A stretch of 64,000 bases of DNA from NCBI RefSeq assembly GCF_900177795.1, contig NZ_FXWJ01000006.1, positions 124,001-188,000 on the forward strand. The letters are read 5' to 3'. Under the pieces are notes generated by a model, which saw only the letters and a list, made by a program, of their open reading frames with translations, ran no database searches and was not told where the DNA came from. Below, in pieces: positions 1-8,730 of the stretch. The stretch is from Plantibacter elymi (nom. nud.) (GTDB taxonomy: Bacteria > Actinomycetota > Actinomycetes > Actinomycetales > Microbacteriaceae). A program made the position numbers and the translations under genes. Every line of letters begins with the position of its first letter. Positions within the stretch are counted from its first letter, which is position 1.

Positions 1-94
1 CGAGATCCAGGCCGCCGAGGACGCCGAGCGTATCCGCAAGCTCGAGCTGGAGATGAAGCGCGCCGATCCCGACGCCGACGACGAACGCTCCTGA
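1..94 (+). CDS. 3' end of an unidentified gene (partial)
   Basis: Only the last 30 codons are inside the window, in the frame that starts at base 2 and ends with TGA at 92-94. The visible tail is strongly charged, rich in Glu, Asp, Lys and Arg (it includes EDAERIRKLELEMKR and ends DADDERS), and would form a short amphipathic helix followed by an acidic end. The codon pattern (G or C in the third position) supports real coding. The family cannot be identified from this tail. It converges on the rhamnose importer operon, with an inverted repeat between them. Confidence 0.5.
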   Translation, partial: EIQAAEDAERIRKLELEMKRADPDADDERS

Positions 95-114
95 CGATGA
101 ACTCCCGTCACGAC

Positions 115-208
115 CCACTGCCCTAACTCAGGACGCCGTCGGCGTGTCGGCGGTGGCGCGGGCCCTGGCGGGGCGACGCGCCGAGCCGCTCCTGAGTTAG
201 GGCAGTGG
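115..208. repeat. Family D intergenic inverted repeat
   Basis: Two perfect 19-bp arms (115-133 and 190-208, CCACTGCCCTAACTCAGGA and its reverse complement) flank a GC-rich 56-nt interior. The element lies between two convergent genes, 20 bp after one stop codon and 25 bp before the other. The CTCAGGA/TCCTGAG core recurs at 7411-7590 and 58680-58755, so this is a dispersed family and not a one-off hairpin. It could act as a bidirectional terminator, although there is no T-tract. Confidence 0.75.
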
Positions 209-232
209 TGGTTCGGTTGGTGCGGGTGACTC

Positions 233-1294
233 CTAGAAGTCGTACTTGTCGATGTTCGACGCGTCGAAGGTGGTCGGCGGGCCGACGATGACGGTGCCGT
301 CGGCGCCGACCTCGCGCTCACCGAGGTCGCCGGCCTCGAAGGTGTCGCCCTCCTTGCCGGTGATCGTGCCCTCCGCCAACGCCTTGCCGGCGAACGCGGC
401 GACGTAGCCGAGCTGAGCCGGGTCCCACAGCGCGAACGCGGTGACGGTGCCGTCCTTCACGAACGGACGCATCTCGTTCGGGAGGCCGAGGCCGGTCAGC
501 GCGACCTTGCCCTTGTACTCCGAGGTGGAGAGGTAGCGGGCGGTCGCGGCGATGCCGACCGTCGTGGGCGAGATGATGCCCTTGAGGTTCGGGTGCGCCT
601 GGAGCAGACCCTGGGCCTCCTGGAACGACTTCGTGTCGTCGTCGTCGCCGTAGACCTTCGCGACGAGCTTGATGTCCTTGTAGTCCGGGTTGGAGGCGAG
701 CTCCTCCTCCATGTACTTGATCCACTCGTTCTGGTTCGTCGCGTTGGCCGTGGCCGAGAGGATCGCGATCTCGCCCGAGCCACCGATCTGCTCCGAGATG
801 AGCTTCGTCTGGATCAGGGCGACGTCTTTGGCGACGACCTGGGAGATGAAGACGTCGCGGCAGTCCTTGCTGGTGTCGGAGTCGAACGCGACGATCTTCG
901 CGCCGCCGTCACGGGCCTCCTTGAGGGCGGGGCAGACGGCGTCGGGGTCGTTCGCCGCGATGACGATGACGTTCGTGCCGGCCTGGGTCTCGGCGTTGAT
1001 GAACGACACCTGGCTGGACGCGCTCGCCTCGAGCGGGCCGACGACCTCGGTGGCGCTGAAGCCGGCCGCCTTCGCGCCGTCCTTGCCGCCGCCGAGCACG
1101 ACGTCGGTGTACGGGTTGTTGAGCTGCTTGGGGATGAAGGTGATGCTCTCCGCGGCACCGCCGCCGCCACCTGATCCCGCGGAGTCGCCGGTGGCGCACC
1201 CCGTCGCGATGAGTGCGAGGGAGGCTGCTGCGGCGATGAGGGCCGCTGCGCGACGGGCCGAACGGCCTGCTGCGCGGTTTCGAATCGACTGCAT
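233..1294 (-). CDS. rhaS: Rhamnose ABC transporter, substrate-binding lipoprotein
   Basis: This 353-residue lipoprotein should capture L-rhamnose (or a related 6-deoxy sugar) outside the membrane and deliver it to the two permeases encoded upstream. It starts with a basic signal peptide and a lipobox ending ATGC at Cys33, followed by a Gly-rich linker. The periplasmic-binding-protein 4 fold then carries stretches typical of RhaS over LsrB: ILSATANATNQNEWI, VYGDD, SPTTVG and LTGLGLPNEM, with a C-terminal NIDKYDF. AAAGGAA lies a few bases before the ATG. It is the last gene of the operon, 70 bp after rhaQ. LsrB-like autoinducer-2 binding is the main alternative but fits less well. Confidence 0.88.
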   Translation of the reverse strand: MQSIRNRAAGRSARRAAALIAAAASLALIATGCATGDSAGSGGGGGAAESITFIPKQLNNPYTDVVLGGGKDGAKAAGFSATEVVGPLEASASSQVSFINAETQAGTNVIVIAANDPDAVCPALKEARDGGAKIVAFDSDTSKDCRDVFISQVVAKDVALIQTKLISEQIGGSGEIAILSATANATNQNEWIKYMEEELASNPDYKDIKLVAKVYGDDDDTKSFQEAQGLLQAHPNLKGIISPTTVGIAATARYLSTSEYKGKVALTGLGLPNEMRPFVKDGTVTAFALWDPAQLGYVAAFAGKALAEGTITGKEGDTFEAGDLGEREVGADGTVIVGPPTTFDASNIDKYDF

Positions 1295-1364
1295 TGTCTG
1301 TTCCTTTCTGGATACGCCTGGTGCTGTGGCGTGGGGTGCCCCGAGGGCTGCGCCGATCGGGAGA

Positions 1365-2465
1365 TCAGTGCTGGGGCAGGCTGCGTCGGATCCGTCGGTG
1401 GTGGTTCCACTGCTTGACGGATTCGAAGATACTGGGGCCGACCACCGAGGCGATCAGCAGGGTCCCGGTCACGATGATGAGAACGACGTCGGAGACGCGG
1501 CCGAGCCGGAGCGCGTAGTTGATGGTGCCGATGAGCAGCACGCCCGCGACGACACCCGGGATGGAGCCCTTGCCACCGAAGATCGAGACGCCGCCGAGGA
1601 GTACGGCCGCGATGACGGCGAGTTCGAGCCCGGAGGCGTTGTCGCTGCGGGCGCTCGAGTAGCGGAGCGTCCAGAACACCCCCGCGAGGGCGGAGACGCC
1701 GCCGGTCGCGACGTAGAGCCAGAACTTCGAGCGGGCTACCTTGATGCCGACGAAACTCGCGGCCTCCGTGCTGTATCCGAGCGCGTACAGCCCGCGGCCG
1801 AACGGGGTCAGGTGCAGGACGACCCCGAAGGCGAGCACGACGACGAGGACCCCGACCATGACCACGGGGATGCCGGTCGAGCCGATCTTCGACGTGAAGA
1901 ACGCGGTGAGCTCGGGCGGGAAGTTCGCGACCGCGTTGTCGCCGATGACGACGAGTGCGAGGCCGCGGAACAGCGCGAGCGTGCCGATCGTCACCGCGAG
2001 CGACGGGAGTCCGACCACCGCGATGAGGAAGCCGTTGAACGCGCCGGCGACGACCCCGACGAGCAGCCCGATGAGGAGGACGACCCCGATGTCCATCCCG
2101 CCGCCGGCCCACAGCACACCGATGACGGCGCTCGTGAGGCCCGCGGTGCTCGCGACGGACAGGTCGATCTCGCCGGTGATGATGACGAGCGTCATCGGCA
2201 TCGCGATGAGGAGGATCGGGATGACGTCGAGGAGGAGGAAGCCCACCGTGACGGGGGAGGCGAACCGTGGGATGAGCAGGCAGGCGCCGATGACGACGAC
2301 GAGCAGCGCGTAGATCATGATCGCGTCGCGGCCGAGGAGGATGCGCGAGGCGCCGGTGCGGCCCTTCGGTTCGGCCACGAGCACGCCGGTGGTATCGGTG
2401 CCGAGCGGGCCGGAGCCCTTGGTGAACGGCGCCTTCGGGGCTGCCGGGGTCTTCAGATCAGACAT
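1365..2465 (-). CDS. rhaQ: Rhamnose ABC transporter, permease
   Basis: This 366-residue inner-membrane permease belongs to the RbsC/AraH (BPD_transp_2) family. After a cytoplasmic N-terminus of about 50 residues there are eight to ten hydrophobic segments, and the coupling-loop region PFGRGLYALGYSTEAASFVG is followed by VAVLLGGVSIFGGKG-like sequence typical of ribose/rhamnose permeases. Its start ATG overlaps the end of the preceding permease gene by 8 bp, which indicates translational coupling. The rhaP/rhaQ names follow gene order in the operon. The two paralogues could be named the other way round. Confidence 0.87.
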   Translation of the reverse strand: MSDLKTPAAPKAPFTKGSGPLGTDTTGVLVAEPKGRTGASRILLGRDAIMIYALLVVVIGACLLIPRFASPVTVGFLLLDVIPILLIAMPMTLVIITGEIDLSVASTAGLTSAVIGVLWAGGGMDIGVVLLIGLLVGVVAGAFNGFLIAVVGLPSLAVTIGTLALFRGLALVVIGDNAVANFPPELTAFFTSKIGSTGIPVVMVGVLVVVLAFGVVLHLTPFGRGLYALGYSTEAASFVGIKVARSKFWLYVATGGVSALAGVFWTLRYSSARSDNASGLELAVIAAVLLGGVSIFGGKGSIPGVVAGVLLIGTINYALRLGRVSDVVLIIVTGTLLIASVVGPSIFESVKQWNHHRRIRRSLPQH

Positions 2466-3510
2466 CGCGTGCCTCGCTCATTCGCAGTTTCTTGGCCGTT
2501 CGGAGGCTGGCGACGCGGTCGATGATGATCGCGGCCAGGATGAGGATGCCCACGATCGCCTGCTGCCAGAACTTGTCGACGCGCAGGGCGGTGAGGGCGC
2601 TCGTGATGGTGGTGAGGAGGATCGCGCCGATCGCGGCCCCGGCGACGGAGCCGCTGCCGCCGAAGATCGCGACACCACCGACCACGGCCGCCGCGACGAC
2701 GTCGAGCTCCATGCCCGACCCGGTGGTCGCGCCGACCGAGTTGAAGCGGGAGGCGTAGAGCACGCCGGCGAGTCCCGCGAGCAGGCCGTTCGCCAGGAAG
2801 GCGAGGAAGACGCGGCGGCCGACCGGGATGCCGAACAGCTTCGCGGCGTCGGGGTCCGACCCGATCGCGTAGAGGTCGCGGCCGGAGCGGGCGCCGGCCA
2901 TGTAGACGGCGACGACGACCACGACGAGGATCGCGATGAGGGTGATGACCGGGAAGCCGAGGACGGTGTCGACGGACAGGTTCCCGAACGCGTCGGGTCG
3001 GTCGTCCGCGAAGTACTGCGTGCCACCCGCCCATGCGTTGTTCAGGCCTCGGTAGATGTAGAGCGTGCCCAGGGTGATCACGAGGGCGGGGACCTTCGCG
3101 ATCGTGACGAGCGCACCGTTGATCGCACCGAGCACCGCGCCGAGCAGCATCGCGATGGCGAACACCGCGATGATCGGCAGCTGCGGCATCGTCGCGAACA
3201 TCGTGCCGGTCGCGAAGGCGACGAGCCCCAGGATCGAGCCGACGGACAGATCGACGTTGCGGGTGATGATGACGAGCGCCTGACCGACGGCGAGGATGAT
3301 CATGATCGTCGCGTTGAGGAGGAGGTCCTTCACCCCCTGCGCCGACAGGAACAGCGGGTTCGCGAGGTAGGTCACGAGCACGAGGACGACGAGGGCGACG
3401 GTGACCGGGAGCTCCCGGAGTCGCACGATCGATGCGATCGGGTTCGTCGTGCGCTCGGTCGCTACGGTGACGGGGCCGCCGCCTCCCGGCTTCGTGGTGG
3501 TGTCGGTCAT
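2458..3510 (-). CDS. rhaP: Rhamnose ABC transporter, permease
   Basis: This 350-residue membrane protein of the RbsC/AraH permease family pairs with the other permease to form the channel. Hydrophobic segments begin near residue 34 (VTVALVVLVLVTYLA). The sequence SGRDLYAIGSDPDAAKLFGI marks the conserved cytoplasmic loop, and AVVGGVAIFGGSGSVAG is the family's Gly-rich helix. The start ATG overlaps the stop codon of the ATPase gene as ATGA, and its own 3' end overlaps the next permease gene, so all three are read as one unit. Confidence 0.87.
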   Translation of the reverse strand: MTDTTTKPGGGGPVTVATERTTNPIASIVRLRELPVTVALVVLVLVTYLANPLFLSAQGVKDLLLNATIMIILAVGQALVIITRNVDLSVGSILGLVAFATGTMFATMPQLPIIAVFAIAMLLGAVLGAINGALVTIAKVPALVITLGTLYIYRGLNNAWAGGTQYFADDRPDAFGNLSVDTVLGFPVITLIAILVVVVVAVYMAGARSGRDLYAIGSDPDAAKLFGIPVGRRVFLAFLANGLLAGLAGVLYASRFNSVGATTGSGMELDVVAAAVVGGVAIFGGSGSVAGAAIGAILLTTITSALTALRVDKFWQQAIVGILILAAIIIDRVASLRTAKKLRMSEARDV

Positions 3511-5060
3511 CGTGCGCCTTCCAGGGAACCGGTGGCCGCGTGCATCACGGTCTCCGGGGTCGCTTCTTCGCGGGTGAGCTCGGCGGTGATCCGGCCCTCG
3601 TGCATGACGAGGACGCGGTCGGCCATGCCGAGGACCTCGGGCAGTTCGGAGGAGATCATGAGGATCGCGATGCCGCGGCCGGCGAGTTCGGAGATGAGGC
3701 GGTGGACCTCGCTCTTCGTGCCGACGTCGATGCCGCGGGTGGGCTCGTCAACGATCAGGAAGGTCGGCTCGGTGGCGAGCCACTTCGCGAGGACGACCTT
3801 CTGCTGGTTACCGCCGGAGAGGGTGGAGACCGCGTACTCCTGGGAGCCGGTCTTCACCTGGAGGCGGGCCGACCATTCCTCGGCCGCCTCGCGCTCGCGG
3901 CGGCCGGAGATGATCCCGAACCGCGCGAGCCGGTGGCGGAGGGTGAGAGTCGCGTTGCGGGCGACCGAGAGGTCCATCACGAGACCCTGCTTGCGGCGGT
4001 CCTCGGGGACGAAGCCCATGCCGGCGTCGATCGCGGCCTGCGGGTCGCCGGCCTTCACCGGCTTGCCGCCGAGCGTGACGCGTCCGGTGTCGTAGGGGTC
4101 GATGCCGAAGACGGCGCGGGCGACCTCGGTGCGCCCCGCGCCGACGAGTCCCGCGAGGGCGACGATCTCACCCGAGCGCACCGTGAACGAGATGTCGGAG
4201 AAGACGCCGGCGCGCGACAGCCCGTCGACGGTGAGGACCGCGTCGCCGATCTCCGCGTCCTGCTTGGGGAAGAGGGCGGCGATGTCGCGACCGACCATCT
4301 GCCGGACGATCGCGTCGACCGTCGTCTCGCTCGTGACGTGCGTGGCGATGTAGCGGCCGTCGCGCATGACCGTGATGCGGTCGCACAGTGCGAAGACCTC
4401 TTCGAAGCGGTGGGAGATGAACATGATGCCGGCGCCCGCGTCTCGCAGGGAGCGGGCGACCTGGAAGAGGCGGTCGACCTCGACGCCGGAGAGTGCGGCG
4501 GTCGGTTCGTCCATGATGAGGACCTTGGCGTCGAGCGAGATGGCCTTCGCGATCTCGATGATCTGCTGGTCGGCGATCGAGAGGCCCTCGGCGACGCGGT
4601 CGGGGTCGATCTGGACGCCGAGGCGGTCGAACAGGGCGCGGGCGGCCTTCCGCATGGCGCCCGTGCTGATGAGTCCCAGGCCGTTCTTCGGCTGGCGGCC
4701 GATGAAGATGTTCTCGGCGACGGTGAGGTCGGGGAACAGCGTCGGCTCCTGGTAGATCACGGAGATGCCCGCGGCCTTGCTGTCGGCGACCCCGCGGAAG
4801 GCGACGGGCTTCCCCGCGAGGGTGAAGTCGCCGGCATCGGGGGTGTAGAGCCCGGCGAGGATCTTCACGAGCGTGGACTTCCCGGCGCCGTTCTCGCCGA
4901 CGAGCGCGTGGATCTCGCCGGCCTCGATTTGGACGGTGCCGTCGGCCAGGGCGACGACGGGGCCGAAGGTCTTGGCGGCTCCGATGAGCGAGAGCGCCGG
5001 CTGGGTGCTGCGCCCGGTGGGCTCGGTTCGCGCCGGCTGCGCTGGATGGTCGATCGTCAT
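3507..5060 (-). CDS. rhaT: Rhamnose ABC transporter, duplicated ATP-binding subunit
   Basis: This 517-residue cytoplasmic ATPase is of the RbsA/AraG/MglA type, with two nucleotide-binding domains in one chain. The N-terminal half has Walker A GENGAGKST (residues 55-63), a short signature LSIADQQ and Walker B VLIMDEPTAALS. The C-terminal half has a degenerate Walker A (GLVGAGRTE), a full signature LSGGNQQKVV and FLIVDEPTRGID. The ATG at 5060 is chosen over a longer upstream reading because GGAGG precedes it and a promoter and operator lie at 5107-5165. It is the first gene of the importer operon. RhaT here means the ATPase of the ABC system, not the E. coli symporter. Confidence 0.88.
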   Translation of the reverse strand: MTIDHPAQPARTEPTGRSTQPALSLIGAAKTFGPVVALADGTVQIEAGEIHALVGENGAGKSTLVKILAGLYTPDAGDFTLAGKPVAFRGVADSKAAGISVIYQEPTLFPDLTVAENIFIGRQPKNGLGLISTGAMRKAARALFDRLGVQIDPDRVAEGLSIADQQIIEIAKAISLDAKVLIMDEPTAALSGVEVDRLFQVARSLRDAGAGIMFISHRFEEVFALCDRITVMRDGRYIATHVTSETTVDAIVRQMVGRDIAALFPKQDAEIGDAVLTVDGLSRAGVFSDISFTVRSGEIVALAGLVGAGRTEVARAVFGIDPYDTGRVTLGGKPVKAGDPQAAIDAGMGFVPEDRRKQGLVMDLSVARNATLTLRHRLARFGIISGRREREAAEEWSARLQVKTGSQEYAVSTLSGGNQQKVVLAKWLATEPTFLIVDEPTRGIDVGTKSEVHRLISELAGRGIAILMISSELPEVLGMADRVLVMHEGRITAELTREEATPETVMHAATGSLEGAR

Positions 5061-5106
5061 TGAGGGTCCGTTCCTCCACGGTGAGGGGCTCGCTCCAGGC
5101 GGGATG

Positions 5107-5118
5107 TGAATCGATTCA
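5107..5118. promoter_or_regulatory. LacI-family operator for the rhamnose importer operon
   Basis: TGAATCGATTCA is a perfect 12-bp palindrome with the central CG step typical of LacI-family operators. It sits between the predicted transcription start and the rhaT start codon, where a repressor would block initiation or elongation. A LacI-type gene lies 2.6 kb away at 7681, but a link between the two is inference. Confidence 0.65.
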
Positions 5119-5135
5119 GGGTCGGGAGCACCTGC

Positions 5136-5165
5136 ACTGTATGGCCGTCCGATCACGGGCGGCAA
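5136..5165 (-). promoter_or_regulatory. Predicted promoter of the rhamnose importer operon
   Basis: On the minus strand a TTGCCG -35 box (5160-5165) is separated by 18 nt from a TACAGT -10 box (5136-5141). The start would be near 5129, about 70 nt upstream of the rhaT ATG, which places the TGAATCGATTCA palindrome at about +12 to +23. Confidence 0.5.
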
Positions 5166-5257
5166 GGTGAAGCGGTCGTTCCTGACAGGACCTTCAGAAA
5201 CGGCGCCCCGGTCGGCTCGCCTAGGCTGTGGATGCTCGATGGCGAAGGAGGACGACC

Positions 5258-5962
5258 GTGCGGATCCTCGTCGTCGATGACGAACGCGAGATGGCTGGCC
5301 TCCTCTCCCGCGGTCTCGGGTCGGACGGCCACGACGTGACGACCGCGTTCGACGGCCCGACCGCGCTGGACCTCGCGCGGCAGGCGATCGCGTCGGCGTC
5401 CGGTGGCGACGCGGGCTTCCAGGTCGCGGTCGTCGACGTCATGCTCCCCGGGCTCTCCGGATTCGCCGTCTGCCGTGAGCTCAAAGGCCTCGACCCGACG
5501 CTCGCGGTGATCCTGCTCACGGCGCGCGATGCCGTGGACGACCGGGTCCGCGGGCTCGACGCCGGAGCCGACGACTACATGATCAAGCCGTTCGCCTTCG
5601 CCGAGCTCGCCGCGCGCATCCGCGCGGTCCGGCGTCGGGACGCGCTCACCGTGCAGCCCCGCTTGGACGTCGGTGGGCTGACGCTCGACCTGCACCGGCA
5701 TCGGGCTCGTGTCGGCGACCACGACGTGCCGCTGAGCGGGACCGAGTTCGACGTCCTCCGGGTGCTCGCGACCGAGCCGGGCGTCGTCGTCTCCCGGGCG
5801 GCCATGCTGCGCGAGGTCTGGGAGACCTTCGACAACATCGACCCGAACGTCGTCGACCAGTACATCAGCCGGCTCCGTCGCAAACTCGATCTGGCGGAGG
5901 CCGGCGTCCGCATCGTGACGAGCCGCGGCGTGGGGTTCTCGCTCGTCGCCGCAGGGGGCTGA
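5258..5962 (+). CDS. OmpR-family response regulator
   Basis: This two-domain DNA-binding response regulator has 234 residues. The receiver domain (1-115) has the acidic pair Asp7-Asp8, phosphoacceptor Asp60 in VVDVMLPG, Thr88 and Lys110 in DDYMIKPF. The winged-helix effector domain (about 135-230) ends with the typical SRLRRKLD recognition helix and the SRGVGFSL wing. GTG at 5258 is chosen because AAGGAGG lies five bases before it and the protein then starts VRILVVDDE. The sensor kinase gene starts 4 bp after the stop, so the two form an operon. The target genes are not evident. Confidence 0.88.
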   Translation: MRILVVDDEREMAGLLSRGLGSDGHDVTTAFDGPTALDLARQAIASASGGDAGFQVAVVDVMLPGLSGFAVCRELKGLDPTLAVILLTARDAVDDRVRGLDAGADDYMIKPFAFAELAARIRAVRRRDALTVQPRLDVGGLTLDLHRHRARVGDHDVPLSGTEFDVLRVLATEPGVVVSRAAMLREVWETFDNIDPNVVDQYISRLRRKLDLAEAGVRIVTSRGVGFSLVAAGG

Positions 5963-5966
5963 GGGA

Positions 5967-7400
5967 ATGTCGTCGGAGCGTCGCCGATCGACGCGGCACC
6001 ACGGCATCCGCACGCGGATCGCCGGGGGCAGTCTGCTCATCGCCGTCGTCGTGTCGCTCTTCGCCGGACTCGCGATCAACGCCCAGCTGGAGCGCATCGT
6101 CCGCGACGGCACCGTCCAGGCGCTCCGCAGCGACGGCGCGCAATACGTGTTCGCGCTGCAGGCGAGACCCGACGACCCGCTCCAGGGACCCGGCCTCGGC
6201 ACCCGTATCGCGGTCATCGCCCCCGACGGCTCCATCCCGGTGTTCAGCCTGCCGACGACGCTCGCCGCGCAGCTCCCGGCGCTCGCCGCGACGCGGGAGG
6301 TCACCACCGTCGACGCCGGTTCCGCCACCTACATCCTGTTGTCACAGCCCGTGACCGTCGGTGGCGACACCTGGTACGTCATCGCCGGACGCGATGAGGC
6401 CGAGGAGACGACCGTCCTCGTCCAGATGCGGCTCCTCCTCATCGGGTCCTTCGCGCTCCTCGTCCTCGGCGTCGCGGCCGGCGGATGGATCCTGACGACG
6501 GTGTCGCTCCGGCCCGTCACCCGGCTCCGGGTGAGTGCGCAGAGCCTCAGCGAACGGTCGACGGACGAGGTGCTGCCGGTCGGCCGTGCGGACGACGAGA
6601 TCGCGCCGCTCGCGATCACCCTCAACGACCTGATCGAGCGGCTGCGGGCCTCGGCGGACCGCGAACGGCAGCTCGTGTCCGACGCGAGTCACGAGCTCCG
6701 GACGCCGCTCGCGATCCTCCGCACCCAGCTCGAACTCGCGCGCCTCGAGGACTCGTCGCGCGAGCAGCTGCTCGCGGACATCGAGGGGGCGGAGCGCAGT
6801 GCCACGCGACTGTCGGCGCTCGTCACCTCATTGCTCGAGCTGTCCCGCATCGAGGCGGCGACGCCGGAGGAGCGGACGAGCGCGGCCAGGTTGGAGGCCG
6901 ACGTGCTCGAGGCGGTCGAGCGCGCGCGGTTCCGGGTCGCCTCGGACGACGCGCTGGCCGGGATCGAGGTGGAGTACGTGAGCGCGGTCGCCGAGAGCGG
7001 GCCGGGGGACGGTGCAGCGGTGTACGCCGTGCGCGCTGACGACGTCGGTCGGGTCGTCGACAACCTCGCGGGGAACGCGCTGCAGGCCTTCACCGAGCGC
7101 GGGGGTGCTCCGCGCCGGGTGTCGGTCATGCTCGACGACGACGGCGGTCAGCTCACGCTGCGGGTGTCGGACAACGCCGGAGGGCTCGACCCGGCCTTCG
7201 AACCGCGGGCCCTCGAGCGGTTCAGCCGGTCGGACGCGACACGGTCCTCCGGGCACGGCTCCGGTCTCGGGCTCGCCATCGTCGCCGCCATCGCGCGCAA
7301 CGCGGGCGGCGCGATCGTGCTGCACAACCGTCCCGGCCACGGTCTCGAGGTCGTCGTCACCCTGCCCGCCGCGTCCGCCCGGCCGGTCGATCCCGCCTGA
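5967..7400 (+). CDS. Sensor histidine kinase of a two-component system
   Basis: This 477-residue membrane kinase should phosphorylate the response regulator encoded just upstream. TM1 (about 17-40) and TM2 (about 151-174) enclose an extracytoplasmic sensor domain of about 110 residues. A HAMP linker follows, then the dimerisation/phosphoacceptor helix with His242 in SDASHELRTPLAIL, and a HATPase_c domain with N box (VVDNLAGNALQAF), G1 box (VSDNAGGLD) and G2 box (GHGSGLGLAIVAAI). The architecture matches EnvZ/BaeS-like kinases of actinobacteria. The sensed signal is unknown. Confidence 0.87.
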   Translation: MSSERRRSTRHHGIRTRIAGGSLLIAVVVSLFAGLAINAQLERIVRDGTVQALRSDGAQYVFALQARPDDPLQGPGLGTRIAVIAPDGSIPVFSLPTTLAAQLPALAATREVTTVDAGSATYILLSQPVTVGGDTWYVIAGRDEAEETTVLVQMRLLLIGSFALLVLGVAAGGWILTTVSLRPVTRLRVSAQSLSERSTDEVLPVGRADDEIAPLAITLNDLIERLRASADRERQLVSDASHELRTPLAILRTQLELARLEDSSREQLLADIEGAERSATRLSALVTSLLELSRIEAATPEERTSAARLEADVLEAVERARFRVASDDALAGIEVEYVSAVAESGPGDGAAVYAVRADDVGRVVDNLAGNALQAFTERGGAPRRVSVMLDDDGGQLTLRVSDNAGGLDPAFEPRALERFSRSDATRSSGHGSGLGLAIVAAIARNAGGAIVLHNRPGHGLEVVVTLPAASARPVDPA

Positions 7401-7410
7401 TCGTCCCCCC

Positions 7411-7590
7411 GTTCTCAGGAGTCGCCCGGTGTGTCGGGGTAGGGCGAGGGCGCCGCGCCCGGGAACTCCTGAGTTGGGGACGGCGGCGGGCGGGTGGCCC
7501 GTTCTCAGGAGTCGCCCGGTGTGTCGGGGTCGGCCGGGTGCGGCGCGCCGGGGAACTCCTGAGTTGGGGACGGAGGCGGGCGGGTGGTAG
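7411..7590. repeat. Two tandem 90-bp copies of the family D inverted repeat
   Basis: Copies at 7411-7500 and 7501-7590 are direct repeats with a period of exactly 90 bp. Each opens with GTTCTCAGGAGTCGCCCGG and ends with GAACTCCTGAGTTGGGGACG plus a GGCGGGCGGGTGG tail, so each can fold on itself through CTCAGGAGT/ACTCCTGAG. The middles of the copies differ, which suggests age or gene conversion. They lie between the kinase stop and the promoter region of the LacI gene. Confidence 0.8.
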
Positions 7591-7680
7591 CCGACTGCGC
7601 GGGCGCGATGAGTCACTGCATGCAACAATGAGCCAGCCCGTCCGGCGTCGCCTGGCGGGTCCGACAGGCGAAGGGGAGCC

Positions 7681-8712
7681 GTGAGCGCGAGCGTGAAGGA
7701 CGTCGCGGCGAGAGCCGGCGTCTCGGTCGGGAACGTGTCCAACGTGCTGAACCGCCCCGAGAAGGTCTCGCCCGTCACGGTCGACCGCGTCCACGCCGCG
7801 ATCGACGAGCTCGGCTTCGTGCGGAACGACGCAGCCCGCCAGCTTCGCGCCGGTCGCAGCCGCAGTGTCGGCCTCGTCGTGCTCGACGTCGGCAACCCGT
7901 TCTTCACCGACGTCGCCCGCGGTGCCGAGGACCGGGCCGATGCGGAGGGGTGGTCGGTCCTGCTCGGAAACAGCGACGAGAGCATCGACCGCGAGCGCGC
8001 CTACCTCGACCTCTTCGAGGAGCAGCGGGTCGCCGGCGTCCTGATCACCCCGCTCGGCGACGACCTCACCCGGCTCAGCCGACTACGCGACCGCGGGACG
8101 CCGACGGTCCTCGTCGACCGGCAGACCGAGGACACGAGCTTCTCGTCGGTCGCCGTCGACGACGTCGCGGGCGGGCGGCTCGCGGTCGAGCACCTCATCG
8201 GACTCGGTCGGCGCCGCATCGCGGTCGTGGGCGGTCCGTCCTCGCTCCGGCAGGTCGTCGACCGGCTCGCCGGTGCGCGTCAGGCGGTCGATGCAGCCGC
8301 GGCCGGTGGTGCCGAGGTCACCCTCGAGGTCGTGGAGACCACCGCGTTGACGGTGCTGCAGGGCCGTTCCGCGGGCGAGGCCATCCGGAACCGTCCTCGC
8401 GACGAGTGGCCCGACGCGGTGTTCGCGGCCAACGACCTCCTCGCGATGGGGGTCCTGCAGGCGTTCAGCATGCTCGGTTCGGTTCGCGTGCCGGACGACA
8501 TCGCCCTGATCGGGTACGACGACATCGACTTCGCGTCGGCGGCGGTCGTCCCGCTGTCGTCGATCCGTCAGCCGAGCGCGCTCATCGGCCACACCGCCGT
8601 CGAGCTCCTGCTCCGTGAGGCGGACGCGGGCGCTCGACGCGTGCCCGAGCAGATCGTCTTCCAGCCGGAACTCGTCGTCCGGCAGTCGACGGTCGGCTTC
8701 GACCCGTCCTGA
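7681..8712 (+). CDS. LacI-family transcriptional regulator
   Basis: This 343-residue repressor-type protein has an N-terminal helix-turn-helix and hinge (VKDVAARAGVSVGNVSNVLN, then a hinge around residues 45-58) and a periplasmic-binding-protein-like effector domain. That domain contains the typical VVLDVGNPFFTDVARGAEDRA and PDDIALIGYDDIDFASAAVVPLSS segments. GTG at 7681 follows GAAGGGGAG at good spacing. Its ligand is not deducible. The rhamnose importer operon 2.6 kb away has a LacI operator and this is the nearest LacI gene, so control of that operon is a reasonable guess. No copy of that palindrome lies upstream of this gene. Confidence 0.87.
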   Translation: MSASVKDVAARAGVSVGNVSNVLNRPEKVSPVTVDRVHAAIDELGFVRNDAARQLRAGRSRSVGLVVLDVGNPFFTDVARGAEDRADAEGWSVLLGNSDESIDRERAYLDLFEEQRVAGVLITPLGDDLTRLSRLRDRGTPTVLVDRQTEDTSFSSVAVDDVAGGRLAVEHLIGLGRRRIAVVGGPSSLRQVVDRLAGARQAVDAAAAGGAEVTLEVVETTALTVLQGRSAGEAIRNRPRDEWPDAVFAANDLLAMGVLQAFSMLGSVRVPDDIALIGYDDIDFASAAVVPLSSIRQPSALIGHTAVELLLREADAGARRVPEQIVFQPELVVRQSTVGFDPS

Positions 8713-8730
8713 GGCGGGTGCCGCCCTGGG

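Noticed and set aside
690-2525. A 611-codon open frame antisense to rhaS and rhaQ
   Set aside because: Low-complexity Asp/Glu/Arg-rich product with no motif; the opposite strand has clear transporter genes.
3540-5063. A 507-codon open frame antisense to the rhamnose ATPase gene
   Set aside because: It is the shadow of a long GC-rich gene; the protein is Asp/Gly/Arg-rich with no family features, and the sense strand has a complete ATPase.
7411-7590. CRISPR-like tandem repeats
   Set aside because: There are only two 90-bp units, the ends and not the spacers are conserved, and no cas genes are in the window.
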